From contig NZ_LT984804.1 in NCBI RefSeq assembly GCF_900250115.1, positions 1,813,301-1,877,300 of the forward strand: a stretch of 64,000 bases of DNA, in the 5' to 3' direction. The position numbers and the translations under genes are program-made. Numbering within the stretch: the stretch's first letter is position 1; each line of letters begins with the position of its first letter. Shown here piece by piece: positions 26,237 through 36,665 of the stretch. This DNA comes from Cupriavidus taiwanensis. Its GTDB lineage: Bacteria; Pseudomonadota; Gammaproteobacteria; Burkholderiales; Burkholderiaceae. Under the pieces are notes generated by a model. The model made no database searches. It was not told where the DNA came from and saw only the letters and a list, made by a program, of their open reading frames with translations.

Positions 26237-27556
26237 TCAGCGGACGTTCGGGTTGAAATGCTTCTTCAGGCCCTGCCAGCAGCTGTAGTACTCCTGCTGC
26301 AGCGACGCCGACTGCGCGGCGTACGGCGTCGGGCGGATCACGCCCGGCGTTTCGAACATGAACGCCATGGTGTTTTCGATGTGGTGCGGCGTCGAGGTGT
26401 CGGCGACGCTGGCCTTCTCGAACGTCTCCGCATCCGGGCCGTGGCCGCTCATGCAGTTGTGCAGGCTGGCACCGCCGGGGGCGAAGCCTTCGGCCTTGGC
26501 GTCGTAAACGCCGGAGATCAGGCCCATGAACTCGCTGGCGATATTGCGGTGGAACCAGGGCGGGCGGAACGAATCCTGCATGGCCAGCCAGCGCGGCCCG
26601 AAGATGACGAAGTCGATGGTGTCGACGCCCGGGGTGTCCGACGGCGACTGCAGCACCAGGAAGATCGACGGATCCGGATGGTCGTAGCTGATCGAGCCGA
26701 TGGTATTGAAGCGGCGCAGGTCGTACTTGTACGGCGCATAGTTGCCGTGCCAGGCCACCACGTCGAGCGGCGAGTGGCCGATGTCGGCGCGCCACAGGTT
26801 GCCCTGGAACTTGGCCACCAACTCGAAGCTGCCCTCGCGGTCTTCATAGCTGGCCACCGGCGAGAGGAAGTCGCGCGGGTTGGCCAGCCCGTTCGAGCCG
26901 ATCACGCCCAGGTCAGGCAGCCTGAACAGCGCGCCGTAGTTCTCGCAGATATAGCCGCGTGCCTCGCCGTCGGGCAGTTCCACGCGGAAGCGCACGCCGC
27001 GCGGGATCACCACGATCTCGTGCGGCTCGACATCAAGGCGGCCGAGTTCGGTCACCATCATCAGCCTGCCCTGCTGCGGCACGATCAGCATCTCGCCGTC
27101 GGCGTTGTAGAAGAAGCGGTCCTGCATCGAGCGGTTCGCCAGGTACAGGTGGATGCCGCAGCCGGTCATCGCGTCCGGGCCGCCATTGCCGGCCATGGTG
27201 ACGATGCCGTCGACAAAGTCGGTCGGCACGGACGGCATCGCCGGGGGACTCCAGCGCATCTGGTTAGGCGACGGCGGCACCTGGTCGAAGCGGCTCAGGA
27301 AACGCGACTGTTCGATCAGGGTGAACGGCTGGTGCATCGCCGCCGGGCGGATCCGGTACAGCCAGGCGCGGCGGTTGTGCGCGCGCGGCGCCGTGAACGC
27401 CGTGCCCGACAACTGCTCGGCATACAGGCCATAGGGCGCGCGCTGAGGCGAGTTCCGGCCCACCGGCAGCGCGCCCGGCAGCGCCTCGGTGGCGAATTCG
27501 TTGGCGAAGCCGGACATATAGCCGTGCTCGGCAAGCTGGGTATGCGTGAGGTCCAT
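26237..27556 (-). CDS. hmgA: Homogentisate 1,2-dioxygenase
   Basis: 439-residue Fe(II) dioxygenase that opens the ring of homogentisate to maleylacetoacetate. Highly conserved segments include [41 protein letters not shown], the cupin-like core with [16 protein letters not shown], the Fe-ligand region [16 protein letters not shown], and the C-terminal [15 protein letters not shown] chose the ATG at 27556 because a GGAGA lies upstream of it (14 bases, rather long). The ATG at 27586 adds ten residues ([10 protein letters not shown]) and lacks any ribosome site but cannot be excluded. It forms an operon with fahA; no dedicated regulator is adjacent. Confidence 0.95.
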   Translation of the reverse strand: MDLTHTQLAEHGYMSGFANEFATEALPGALPVGRNSPQRAPYGLYAEQLSGTAFTAPRAHNRRAWLYRIRPAAMHQPFTLIEQSRFLSRFDQVPPSPNQMRWSPPAMPSVPTDFVDGIVTMAGNGGPDAMTGCGIHLYLANRSMQDRFFYNADGEMLIVPQQGRLMMVTELGRLDVEPHEIVVIPRGVRFRVELPDGEARGYICENYGALFRLPDLGVIGSNGLANPRDFLSPVASYEDREGSFELVAKFQGNLWRADIGHSPLDVVAWHGNYAPYKYDLRRFNTIGSISYDHPDPSIFLVLQSPSDTPGVDTIDFVIFGPRWLAMQDSFRPPWFHRNIASEFMGLISGVYDAKAEGFAPGGASLHNCMSGHGPDAETFEKASVADTSTPHHIENTMAFMFETPGVIRPTPYAAQSASLQQEYYSCWQGLKKHFNPNVR

Positions 27557-27974
27557 GGTGTTGTCTGCGTCTCCGGGGTAGGGCATCAGCGCAGCGCGGG
27601 CGCACGGCGCGTGAATTACGTATTGTGCAATGAATTTACCATATCGTAATCATCGCAACCGGACGTGTCAAACCGCAGATGCGCGCGGGCAGCACGCGGC
27701 GCTCTAGCAGTTGTAGGCGGCGAACGGGGAAATGGGGAGGTTGCCGCTGACGGAGCCAGCAGCGGCCAGAAGCGGCAGGGAAAACAGGAAGGCTTGAAAG
27801 CGCCGGCTCAGGCAGTCGGGGCCTGCGGCGTCATGGCTGTCCCCGGAGGAAACGGTTCTCGGGACAAAAGCGGCTCGGCGCGCGCCCGCGGGCACGCGCC
27901 GTCTGCTGAGGGTGGCCTGGAGGCCCGCCGCCGGACCGGTCCGCAAGCATGCGGCCAGCCAGGCAGAAGGCGGA
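27557..27974. other. Intergenic region without a convincing gene
   Basis: Contains the hmgA promoter side (AT-rich stretch 27614-27655) and then about 300 bp of GC-rich sequence. A minus-strand frame at 27704-27946 has no ribosome site and no recognisable domain, so I leave it uncalled. No terminator with a U-tract is visible downstream of the XRE gene. Confidence 0.5.
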
Positions 27975-28358
27975 TCAGACCGGTTTGGGGCCCTCGCCGG
28001 TGCCGGGGCCGAAACCGCCGCCGGAGGCCGGTGTCGCCGCCGGTGCCGGCGCGCTGCCGGCTGGCTGGCCGGCCATCGAGGCCGCGGTCACGCCGCCGTT
28101 GCGGCTGGCGATGAAAGCGTTGACGTCGGCGGCAAGATGCTGTGGCGCCAGCACGACTTCCAGGCCCAGCGCCTCGCAGGCCGCCAGGAAGGTCGACATG
28201 CGGGGGTCGGCCTGGCCCGATTCTGCCCGGAGGTAAGCCTCCCGGGAAATGCCCGCCTTGCGGGCGACGTCCTCCTGCTTGAGCTTGCGCGCGCGGCGCA
28301 GCGCCCGCAGTTGCCGGAACGGTTCGCTAGCGCCTCTCGGCACGGCTGTACTGTTCAT
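27975..28358 (-). CDS. XRE-family helix-turn-helix regulator
   Basis: 127 residues. A Cro/C1-type HTH spans about residues 13-70 (RQLRALRRARKLKQEDVARK, AGISREAYLRAESG, MSTFLAACEALGLEVVLAP). The C-terminal 50 residues are an Ala/Gly/Pro tail that is probably disordered. GGAG sits 7 bases upstream of the ATG. There is no adjacent toxin gene on either side, so it is not an obvious antitoxin; target genes are unknown. Confidence 0.82.
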   Translation of the reverse strand: MNSTAVPRGASEPFRQLRALRRARKLKQEDVARKAGISREAYLRAESGQADPRMSTFLAACEALGLEVVLAPQHLAADVNAFIASRNGGVTAASMAGQPAGSAPAPAATPASGGGFGPGTGEGPKPV

Positions 28359-28696
28359 GTCGGTCTCCAGTCACCAGTGAAAAAAAGTGCGCGGACGTGC
28401 ATTCGAGTATAGAGCACGCAAAGCGTTCCGTATGTACCCGCCGAAACACTTTGTGCAGATTTCTTGCTGGCCCGTCATCTTGCGCCGGCATCAACCGGAC
28501 GGCGCTCACCCAAGCGTCGGACAGTGCACTACGCCTTCGTGCCGCCTTGACAGTAACGGGCCCTCTCAATATGCGTTGACGTCACATGCTTAGCTGTATG
28601 ACGTTATGGCCTCGCGAGCACAACAACGCAAGTCGGGGCAACTACCATGCATCGGGTTTCGTTGACAAACCGACCGGTCGTGCTATTCTTCGCTGC
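28359..28696. other. Intergenic region between divergent XRE and TetR genes
   Basis: Holds the XRE promoter side (TATACT on the minus strand at 28405-28410), a poly-T/A stretch at 28379-28386, and a pair of TGACGT-containing elements (TTGACGTCACAT at 28577-28588 and TATGACGTTAT at 28597-28607) that could be a regulator site. The tetR promoter lies at its right end. I see no gene in it. Confidence 0.5.
28662..28689 (+). promoter_or_regulatory. tetR promoter with TetR operator in the spacer
   Basis: -35 TTGACA (28662-28667) and -10 TATTCT (28684-28689) are 16 bp apart. The spacer is occupied by ACCGACCGGTCGTGC (28669-28683), whose core CGACCGGTCG is a perfect palindrome. A repressor bound here would block RNA polymerase, the classic TetR autoregulation layout. 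A near-identical inverted copy lies at 29382-29396. Confidence 0.75.
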
Positions 28697-29311
28697 ATGC
28701 AGAAAGGACACCTCACCCGCAAAGCCATCATCGAACAGGCGCTGGACGCCGCCGCCAAGGTCGGCTTCGAGCAGTTGTCGCTGGCCACGCTGGCGGCCGA
28801 CACCAATATGTCCAAGAGCGGCCTGTATGCGCACTTCAAGTCCAAGGAGATGCTGCAGCAGGCCGTGCTGGACCTGGCGGTGGAGCGTTTCGGCGATATC
28901 GTGATCCGGCCGGCGATGCGCCATCCGCGCGGCATGCCGCGGCTGCAGGCGCTGTTCGAAGGCTACCTGGAATGGCTGGGCGGCACGGTGACCCAGGGGC
29001 GGTGCCTGTTCACGGCCCTGGGACAGGAGTATCGCGACCGGCCTGGCTCGATTCGCGACCTGGTGGTGCAGTCGCTGAAGGACTGGCACAGCACCATCGC
29101 GCGGGTGGTGGCGGATGCCATCGAGGAGGGCCAGTTCGGGCAGCACGTCGAGCCGCGCCAGTTCGCCTTCGAACTGTCCGGCATCGGCATGGCCTTCCAG
29201 CAGTCGTTCAAGCTGCTGGGGCGGCAGGATGCGGAAGCGATGGCACGGCTCGCCTTCGCGGCCCTGCTCGCGCGCGCGGCAGCAGGCGCGCCGCATCCCG
29301 CGGGGACATGA
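28697..29311 (+). CDS. TetR-family transcriptional regulator
   Basis: 204-residue repressor-type regulator. The N-terminal HTH (LTRKAIIEQALDAAAKVGFE, QLSLATLAADTNMSKSGLYAH, FKSKEMLQQAVLDLAVERF) is canonical. The C-terminal ligand domain resembles the TetR_C_6-like group (GCLFTALGQEYRDRP equivalent GRCLFTALGQEYRDRPG). The ATG at 28697 begins eight bases after its -10 box, so the leader is very short or absent; longer frames upstream lack support. The operator copy in front of the alpha/beta-hydrolase gene at 29478 suggests that this gene is its target. Confidence 0.9.
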   Translation: MQKGHLTRKAIIEQALDAAAKVGFEQLSLATLAADTNMSKSGLYAHFKSKEMLQQAVLDLAVERFGDIVIRPAMRHPRGMPRLQALFEGYLEWLGGTVTQGRCLFTALGQEYRDRPGSIRDLVVQSLKDWHSTIARVVADAIEEGQFGQHVEPRQFAFELSGIGMAFQQSFKLLGRQDAEAMARLAFAALLARAAAGAPHPAGT

Positions 29312-29318
29312 CATCGGC

Positions 29319-29369
29319 GCCGGCGCTATCGCGCCGGCAGGCAGCAAACCGCTCCGGCGGGCTTTTTTT
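29319..29369 (+). terminator. Rho-independent terminator of tetR
   Basis: A perfect hairpin GCCGGCGC-TATC-GCGCCGGC (29319-29338) is followed by a second small stem CCGC-TCCG-GCGG and a run of seven T (29363-29369). It ends tetR transcription before the operator and the hydrolase gene. Confidence 0.75.
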
Positions 29370-29381
29370 GTACTGAAAAAA

Positions 29382-29396
29382 GCACGACTGGTCGGT
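29382..29396 (+). promoter_or_regulatory. Second TetR operator, upstream of the alpha/beta hydrolase gene
   Basis: GCACGACTGGTCGGT matches the reverse complement of the operator in the tetR promoter at 14 of 15 positions. It lies about 80 bp upstream of the hydrolase start, where it could control that gene. Confidence 0.7.
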
Positions 29397-29477
29397 CTTT
29401 AAAGAAGCGCGAGACGCCTCCGGCCCGCCCGGATCCGATGACGTCGCGCAATCCAGAATCCATTGGAGGTGCAGGTC

Positions 29478-30494
29478 GTGACGCAAGCAGTCTCTTCTCC
29501 TTCCCCGGCTTCCCCTTCTGCCACCGTTGCGGCGCCGGCATTGCGCAGCAGCGAGGCATCGCCCCCGGCCAGCGGCGAGGGCACCTTGCGGCGTTTCAGG
29601 ATGGGCCTGCAGCGCTTGCGCTGGCAGGCCGGCAGCGTGCTGATGCCCGCGGCGACGGCGCGCCGGCTCGAGCGCATCTGGTTCTGCCCGCCCCGGGCCG
29701 CCGCCACCTCCGCCGCCCGGCACGCGCTGGACCGAGCGCGCGCCGACTGGGCCCTGGTGACCGGCCATGGACCCAGCCGGCGCGTGCGGGTCTACCGCTG
29801 GGGCAGCGCCGGCCCGGTGGTGCTGCTCGCCCATGGATGGGGCGGCCATGCGGGCCAGTGGCATGCGGTGATCGAGGGCCTGCTGGCGGGGGGCATGCGC
29901 GTGGTCGCCTTCGATGCGCTGTCGCACGGCGCCTCCGATGCCGGGGCGCGCGGCGCCGCGCAGACTTCGGTGCTGGAGATGTCGCGCTCGCTGCTGGCGG
30001 CGGCGTGGCATGCCGGTCCGGTCCATGCCGTGGTGGCGCATTCCCTCGGCGGCGCGGCGGCGGCACTGGCGCTGCGCGAAGGCCTGCCCGCAAGCGCCGC
30101 GGTGCTGCTGGGCGCGCCCGCCGACATGCGCGCGGCATGCGCCGCGCTGGCGTGGCAGCTGGGCGTGGCGCCGGCCGTGCTGGCGCGCATGCAGCGCCAC
30201 AGCGAACGCTGGCTGGGCCTGCCATGGTCGACGTTCAACGTGCCGGAGCTGGGCCGCACCCGCCCGGTGCCGCCGACGCTGGTGATCCATGACCGCGACG
30301 ACAAGGAAGTGCGCTGGGAAGATGGCGCGGCCATCGCCGGTGCCTGGCCGGGCGCGCGGCTGGAGACCACCACCGGCCTCGGCCATCGCCGCATCCTGCG
30401 CGACCCCGCGGTGATCCAGCGCATCGCCGAATTTATCCGGCCGCAGTCAGAGCCGCGCCCGATGCCAGCATCCGGCGGCCTGGCCTTGGCCTGA
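29478..30494 (+). CDS. Alpha/beta-hydrolase fold enzyme
   Basis: 338 residues from a GTG start; GGAGG lies 8 bases upstream (29465-29469). After an Ala/Ser/Pro-rich N-terminus of about 35 residues, the hydrolase core shows VVLLAHGWGGHAGQW (oxyanion-hole HG), VVAFDALSHGASDA, the nucleophile motif VVAHSLGGAAAAL (Ser), VIHDRDDKEVRW (acid) and TTGLGHRRIL (His), so the triad is intact. Substrate unknown; this is the esterase/lipase-like group. It is probably repressed by the neighbouring TetR protein through the operator at 29382. Confidence 0.88.
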   Translation: MTQAVSSPSPASPSATVAAPALRSSEASPPASGEGTLRRFRMGLQRLRWQAGSVLMPAATARRLERIWFCPPRAAATSAARHALDRARADWALVTGHGPSRRVRVYRWGSAGPVVLLAHGWGGHAGQWHAVIEGLLAGGMRVVAFDALSHGASDAGARGAAQTSVLEMSRSLLAAAWHAGPVHAVVAHSLGGAAAALALREGLPASAAVLLGAPADMRAACAALAWQLGVAPAVLARMQRHSERWLGLPWSTFNVPELGRTRPVPPTLVIHDRDDKEVRWEDGAAIAGAWPGARLETTTGLGHRRILRDPAVIQRIAEFIRPQSEPRPMPASGGLALA

Positions 30495-30508
30495 GCCCGG
30501 AGACCATC

Positions 30509-30841
30509 ATGTACCTGGTAAGCAACGATATGACCGCCACCCTGCCCGCCCGCAGTTCGCTGCGGCTGGTCGCCGGCCCGGGCGAACGGGTAGCAGTGCG
30601 CTGCACCGCGGGCGAACTGTGGCTGATCCGCGATGGCGATCCGAAGGACACGGCGCTGAGCGCGAGCGAGTGCTTCACCTTGGCCGACGCCGGCCATGTC
30701 GAGCTGTACGCGATCACCGCCGCCTCCCTGCATGTCAGCCGCTGCCAGGCCGCGGCCGATCCGGTTCGCAGCGCGTGGCGGCATCGGCTATGGCGCTGGC
30801 TGGGCCCGCGCAGCCACGGCTATACCGGCGCCGGCCGCTGA
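30509..30841 (+). CDS. DUF2917 protein
   Basis: 110-residue protein of the DUF2917 type, seen here as RLVAGPGERVAVRCTAGELW, LIRDGDPKDTALSASECFTL and GHVELYAITAASLHVS, a small predicted beta-sandwich of cupin-like pattern. No signal peptide or membrane segment. It starts 14 bp after the hydrolase stop, with GGAG before the ATG, so it is probably in the same transcript. Function unknown. Confidence 0.78.
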   Translation: MYLVSNDMTATLPARSSLRLVAGPGERVAVRCTAGELWLIRDGDPKDTALSASECFTLADAGHVELYAITAASLHVSRCQAAADPVRSAWRHRLWRWLGPRSHGYTGAGR

Positions 30842-31003
30842 CACGAGCCGCTGCCCCGTCCCCCTTCGTCATCCACCGACAAACCCTGCCGGCCTGCCGC
30901 GCCAGCGGGTTGATGTATGGGTGTGGGTCATGGCGGTTAATTGCGCATTGTCGTTCGGAAACGTAGTCAACCATGCCACGCGCAGGATGCCCGCGACGCA
31001 GTG

Positions 31004-32638
<1,635 letters not shown>

Positions 32639-32679
32639 GGGCTGTCTCCTCGTTGGCGTTGCCGGGTCCGTCCGTAGCG

Positions 32680-33831
32680 TCAGGCTGGCACCGCTGCGCG
32701 CCCGGCGCGGCCGCGGGCGATGATGGTCTTCATGATCTGCGCGGTGCCGTCGCCGATCTGGAAGCCGAGCACGTCGCGCAGGCGCTGCTCCATCACGCCG
32801 CGGTCGTAGCCGCCGTGGCCGAACGACAGCAGGCACTGGTGCACCACGTCATACGCCAGTTTCGGCGCCCACCACTTGCACATCGCGGCTTCCGCGGTAT
32901 GCGGCAGGCCACGGTCCTTCAGCCACAGCGTCTGCAGGCACAGCAGGCGCGCACCCTGCACCTGGGTCTCGAAGTCGGCAAGCGGGTGCGACACGCCCTG
33001 GAACGCCGCCAGCGGCTTGCCGAAGGCCTGGCGCTCCGCCACATAGGCCCAGGTCTCGTCCAGCGCGGCCTGCGCCACCGCCAGCACCTGCAGCCCGATC
33101 AGCGCGCGCGAGAAATCAAAGCCCTGCATCACCTGCACGAAGCCCTCGCCTTCGTTGCCGAGCAGGTGGCTCGCCGGCACGCGCACGTTCTCGAAGAAGA
33201 TCGAGCCGCGCCCGATGGCGCGCTGGCCATGGCAGTCGAAGCGGTTGCGCGTGACGCCCGGCAGGTCCATCGGCACCAGCAGCGCCGACACGCCGCGCGC
33301 GCCGGCCTCGACCGGGCCGCTGCGGGCGAACACCACCGCGGCATCGGCCTGGTCGGCGGCCGAGATCGAGGTCTTCTCGCCGTTGAGCACATAGTGGTCG
33401 CCGTCGCGCTCCATGCGCAGGCGCAGGTTGGCGGCGTCGGAGCCGCCGCGCGGCTCGGTCAGCGCGATCGCCAGCAGTGCTTCGCCGCGCGTCAGGCGCT
33501 GCAGCCACGGGCCGGCAAGCTCCGGGCGCGCATGGTGCGCCAGGATCTGCCCGTTCAGCGACGCCAGCAGGTTGATATACGACAGGCTCAGGTCGGCGCG
33601 CGCCACTGCTTCGTGGATCACGCCGGCCGCGAGCGAGCCCATGCCCTGCCCGCCATACTGTTCCGGCAGCTCGGGCGCGATAAAGCCCATCTCGCCCATC
33701 TCGCGCATCAGCGCGCGGTCGAGCACGCGGGTACGGTCTCGCTCCAGGCAGCCGGGCGCGACGCGCGCGTCGGCAAAGCGGCGGGCATGTTCGGCCAGCG
33801 CCGACAGGTCTTCGTCAAGGTAGGGATTCAT
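32680..33831 (-). CDS. aliB: Cyclohexanecarboxyl-CoA dehydrogenase (acyl-CoA dehydrogenase family)
   Basis: 383-residue flavoprotein that introduces the 1,2 double bond into cyclohexanecarboxyl-CoA. Acyl-CoA dehydrogenase signatures include IALTEPRGGSDAANLRLRM (FAD/substrate site), NGEKTSISAADQAD, RQAFGKPLAAFQGVSHPLAD and the C-terminal GFQIGDGTAQIMKTIIARG, in which the usual Ile/Tyr-EGT-x-Q becomes IGDGTAQIM, as is typical for this branch. GGAGACAGCC precedes the ATG at 33831. It lies between badI and aliA. Confidence 0.88.
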   Translation of the reverse strand: MNPYLDEDLSALAEHARRFADARVAPGCLERDRTRVLDRALMREMGEMGFIAPELPEQYGGQGMGSLAAGVIHEAVARADLSLSYINLLASLNGQILAHHARPELAGPWLQRLTRGEALLAIALTEPRGGSDAANLRLRMERDGDHYVLNGEKTSISAADQADAAVVFARSGPVEAGARGVSALLVPMDLPGVTRNRFDCHGQRAIGRGSIFFENVRVPASHLLGNEGEGFVQVMQGFDFSRALIGLQVLAVAQAALDETWAYVAERQAFGKPLAAFQGVSHPLADFETQVQGARLLCLQTLWLKDRGLPHTAEAAMCKWWAPKLAYDVVHQCLLSFGHGGYDRGVMEQRLRDVLGFQIGDGTAQIMKTIIARGRAGRAAVPA

Positions 33832-33857
33832 GGCTGTCTCCGCGCGGTCCGGTCGGC

Positions 33858-34640
33858 TTACTTGGCGTACTTGCGGAAGTCCGGCTTGCGCTTTTCCTGG
33901 AAGGCGCGCACGCCCTCGCGCGACTCTTCGGTGTCGTAGTAGAGCTTGAGCGCATACATGCCCATGCCGGCGATGCCACCCTGGTGCGCCGTGTCCATGT
34001 TGAACGAGCGCTTGGCGATGGCGATCGCGGTCGGGCTCTTCTCCATGATCTCGTCGCACCACTTCTGCACTTCGGCGTCGAGCTGCTCCTGCGGCACCAC
34101 GGCATTGACCAGCCCCATCGCCAGCGCCTCGGCGGCGGGATAGCGGCGGCACAGGTACCAGATCTCGCGCGCCTTCTTCTCGCCGACCACGCGCGCGAGG
34201 AAGGCGGTGCCATAGCCCGGGTCGACCGAGCCGACACGCGGCCCGACCTGCCCGAACACGGCCTTGTCCGAAGCGATGGTGAAATCGCAGATCGTGCACA
34301 GCACGTTGCCGCCGCCGATGGCATAGCCCTGCACGCGCGCGATCACCGGCTTGGGCACGTCGCGGATGGCGTTGTGCAGTTCTTCCATCGGCAGGCCGAT
34401 GGTGCCGCGGCCGTCGTACTGGCCTTCGTGCGCGGACTGGTCACCGCCGGTGCAGAAGGCCTTGTCGCCGGCGCCGGCCAGCACGATGGCGCCGATCTCG
34501 CGGTCATAGCCGGCGCGGTTGATGGCGTGGATCAGTTCGTCACAGGTGCGGCCGCGGAAGGCGTTCATCTTTTCCGGGCGGTTGATGATGATCCAGGCCG
34601 CGCCGTTGCGCACTTCATAGCGGATGTCTTCGTATTGCAT
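33858..34640 (-). CDS. badI: 2-ketocyclohexanecarboxyl-CoA hydrolase
   Basis: 260-residue crotonase-family ring-cleaving enzyme that hydrolyses 2-ketocyclohexane-1-carboxyl-CoA to pimelyl-CoA. It closely follows the R. palustris BadI sequence as I know it: WIIINRPEKMNAFRG, GAIVLAGAGDKAFCTGGDQS, GRGTIGLPMEELHNAIRDV, PKPVIARVQGYAIGGGNVL, GQVGPRVGSVDPGYGTAFLA and RSFNMDTAHQGGIAGMGMYA. These long shared blocks distinguish it from 1,4-dihydroxy-2-naphthoyl-CoA synthase, its nearest relative. GGAGACGACC precedes the ATG. Second gene of the operon. Confidence 0.93.
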   Translation of the reverse strand: MQYEDIRYEVRNGAAWIIINRPEKMNAFRGRTCDELIHAINRAGYDREIGAIVLAGAGDKAFCTGGDQSAHEGQYDGRGTIGLPMEELHNAIRDVPKPVIARVQGYAIGGGNVLCTICDFTIASDKAVFGQVGPRVGSVDPGYGTAFLARVVGEKKAREIWYLCRRYPAAEALAMGLVNAVVPQEQLDAEVQKWCDEIMEKSPTAIAIAKRSFNMDTAHQGGIAGMGMYALKLYYDTEESREGVRAFQEKRKPDFRKYAK

Positions 34641-34676
34641 GGTCGTCTCCGTTGTCTGTCTGGGAGTGGGTTGCGC

Positions 34677-35444
34677 TCAGCCGTTCATGGTCAGGCCGCC
34701 CGATACGCTCAGCACCTGTCCGGTGATGAAGGCGGCATCGTCGCCGGCGAAGAACAGCACCGCGCCGGGCAGGTCGTCGGGCTGGCCGATGCGGCCCAGC
34801 GGGATCGAGCGGGTGAAGGCTTCCACCAGCTTCTCGGGGTTGCCCGCGCCCTGCTTGTAGTCCTCGAACAGCGCGGTCTCGGTCGGCCCCGGGCACACCA
34901 CGTTCACGGTGATGCCGTGGCGCGCATGCTCGCGCGCGATGGTCTTGGAGAACGACACCAGCCCACCCTTGCACGCGGCATACACCGCTTCGCCGGAGGA
35001 CCCCACGCGCGCGGCATCGGAGGCGATATTGACGATGCGCCCGGCTTTGCGCGCCACCATGCCCGGCAGCACCGCGTGGTGCATGTGCAGGGCGCCGGTC
35101 AGGTTGATGGCGATCAGCCGCTCCCACTGCGCCGGCTCGGTCTTGACGAACGGACGGAACACGTCCCAGCCGGCGTTGTTGACCAGCACGTCGATGGGGC
35201 CCAGCTCCTGCTCCACCGCCGCCACCGCAGCGTCGACGCTGGCGCGATCGGTAATGTCGCAGCGCACGGACAGCGCGCGGCCGCCGGCATCGCGGATCTG
35301 CGCCGCCACGCGTTCGCCTGCCTCCGGGTTCAGGTCGAGCACGCCGACCGCTGCTCCGGCGCGCGCAAAGCGCAAACAGGTTGCGCCGCCGATACCGCCA
35401 CCACCGCCGGTCACGATGACCGTCTTGCCTTCGAGTCCTTGCAC
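34677..35444 (-). CDS. badH: 2-hydroxycyclohexanecarboxyl-CoA dehydrogenase (SDR)
   Basis: 255-residue short-chain dehydrogenase. Cofactor motif TGGGGGIGGATC (12-23), DLN at the end of the second strand (favouring NAD), NNAG, the catalytic Ser/Tyr/Lys in IVNIASDAARVGSSGEAVYAACK, and a PGPTETALF loop. It oxidises the 2-hydroxy to the 2-keto ester just before BadI opens the ring. First gene of the minus-strand operon badH-badI-aliB-aliA; an AT-rich operator region separates it from the divergent badR-like gene. Confidence 0.9.
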   Translation of the reverse strand: MQGLEGKTVIVTGGGGGIGGATCLRFARAGAAVGVLDLNPEAGERVAAQIRDAGGRALSVRCDITDRASVDAAVAAVEQELGPIDVLVNNAGWDVFRPFVKTEPAQWERLIAINLTGALHMHHAVLPGMVARKAGRIVNIASDAARVGSSGEAVYAACKGGLVSFSKTIAREHARHGITVNVVCPGPTETALFEDYKQGAGNPEKLVEAFTRSIPLGRIGQPDDLPGAVLFFAGDDAAFITGQVLSVSGGLTMNG

Positions 35445-35509
35445 AGCCGTTCTCCTTTCAGGGTTCCGGTGCTATCGTGCCGGCGGTGCCGCCGCCACCT
35501 GCCCCGTCA

Positions 35510-35536
35510 TTTACGTAAATATGTTTACATATAATA
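35510..35536. promoter_or_regulatory. badR-badH intergenic operator and promoter
   Basis: ATTTACGTAAAT (35510-35521) is a perfect 12-bp palindrome. A related TGTTTACATA (35524-35533) follows and overlaps a perfect -10 hexamer TATAAT (35531-35536) facing the MarR gene. This fits MarR-type repression of both divergent units. The region is strikingly AT-rich against its surroundings. Confidence 0.7.
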
Positions 35537-35583
35537 GGAGCGACTGGCACCGTGCGCAAGGCAGCAAACCTTTGGAAAAGACT

Positions 35584-36105
35584 ATGGTTAACCCCGAAAT
35601 CGGAGGCGAAATTTCCGCCAATGCCCGCATGGAACTGGCCAACCGGCTGTTCTTCCGCCTGTATCAATGCGCAAATATGTTGCATAAAACGGGGTCACGG
35701 GCGGTGGAAGCGGAAGGCCTCACGACGCAGCAGTGGGCAGTGCTGGGCGCGCTGTCGCGTCCCGAAGCCGCCGATGGCATGAGCGTCGGTGATCTGGCGC
35801 GCTACCTGATGGTGAGCCGCCAGAACCTGTCCGGGCTGGTGGGCCGGATGGAACGCGACGGTCACGTCACGCTGGCGCCGGACGGGCGCGACCGCCGCTC
35901 GCGGCTGGTACGGATGAGCGAGCCGGGCCGCGAGGTGTGGCTGCACCAGGCACAGCCCAAGATCCGGCAGTACTACGAGCAGGCGCTGGACGGCTTCTCC
36001 ACCAACGACCTGACCCACACGCTGCATTACCTGCTGAAGCTGCTGGACAACATGCGCGCGCTGGATACGCCGGAGGGCGGCGACAGCGGCCCGGCAGCGG
36101 ACTAA
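35584..36105 (+). CDS. badR: MarR-family regulator, probable BadR
   Basis: 173-residue winged-helix regulator: RLYQCANMLHKTGSRAVEAE, GLTTQQWAVLGALSRPE, MSVGDLARYLMVSRQNLSGLV (recognition helix), GRMERDGHVTLAPDGRDRRSR (wing) and a C-terminal dimer helix. In R. palustris the MarR protein BadR represses the cyclohexanecarboxylate genes and is released by 2-ketocyclohexanecarboxyl-CoA; the same arrangement (divergent from badH) supports that role here. The start is the ATG at 35584. Confidence 0.85.
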   Translation: MVNPEIGGEISANARMELANRLFFRLYQCANMLHKTGSRAVEAEGLTTQQWAVLGALSRPEAADGMSVGDLARYLMVSRQNLSGLVGRMERDGHVTLAPDGRDRRSRLVRMSEPGREVWLHQAQPKIRQYYEQALDGFSTNDLTHTLHYLLKLLDNMRALDTPEGGDSGPAAD

Positions 36106-36342
36106 GGCAGGCCGCTGTATCAGGACTGATACATAGCGAGCTACGGCGCGGTCGCATGCACGGCGGCATCTGCCGCTGCGCGGCGCGCCACGCCGGCTGG
36201 CGCGCGATATGCGTCGGTGTGGGGTTGCTCAGGCCCCCGGTGCAGTGCCGGGACACCCTGGACCACTGCCCCGGCTTGCTGCGATCGGTCGCGTGCGCGC
36301 AGCCGGGACGGCGTCCGATCGATCCTTACCGGAGATCCCGCC

Positions 36343-36636
36343 ATGACCCGCTATATCGTGCTAGCCAGCTTCACCGACCAGGGCATCCGCGCCGTCAAGG
36401 ACACCACCAAGCGCGCCGCGGCGGTGCGCGAGATGGGCGCGCGCTTCGGGGTGCAGATGAAAGACATCTACTGGACCCTGGGCAAATACGACATCGTGCT
36501 GACCGTCGAGGCCCAGGATGACGCCAGCATGACCGCGTTCGGCCTGGCGGTCGGCGCGCTCGGCAACGTGCGCACGCAAACCCTGCGCGCCTTCGATCTC
36601 GACGAGATGCAGGGGATCATCGACAAGATGAGCTGA
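36343..36636 (+). CDS. GYD-domain protein
   Basis: 97-residue protein of the GYD family (dimeric alpha/beta-barrel-like fold): RYIVLASFTDQGIRAVKDTT, KRAAAVREMGARFGVQMKDI, YWTLGKYDIVLTVEAQDDAS and LGNVRTQTLRAF. The conserved G-x-Y-D appears as GKYDIV. Biochemical role unknown. GGAG lies 8 bases before the ATG at 36343. It is followed by a strong hairpin, so it is probably a single-gene transcript. Confidence 0.85.
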   Translation: MTRYIVLASFTDQGIRAVKDTTKRAAAVREMGARFGVQMKDIYWTLGKYDIVLTVEAQDDASMTAFGLAVGALGNVRTQTLRAFDLDEMQGIIDKMS

Positions 36637-36665
36637 GCCGCGCTGGCCCTGTCGTTGTCATGAAG

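Noticed and set aside
27704..27946. 80-codon minus-strand frame between XRE and hmgA
   Set aside because: No ribosome site and no recognisable similarity. Composition fits noncoding GC-rich DNA, although a decayed gene cannot be excluded.
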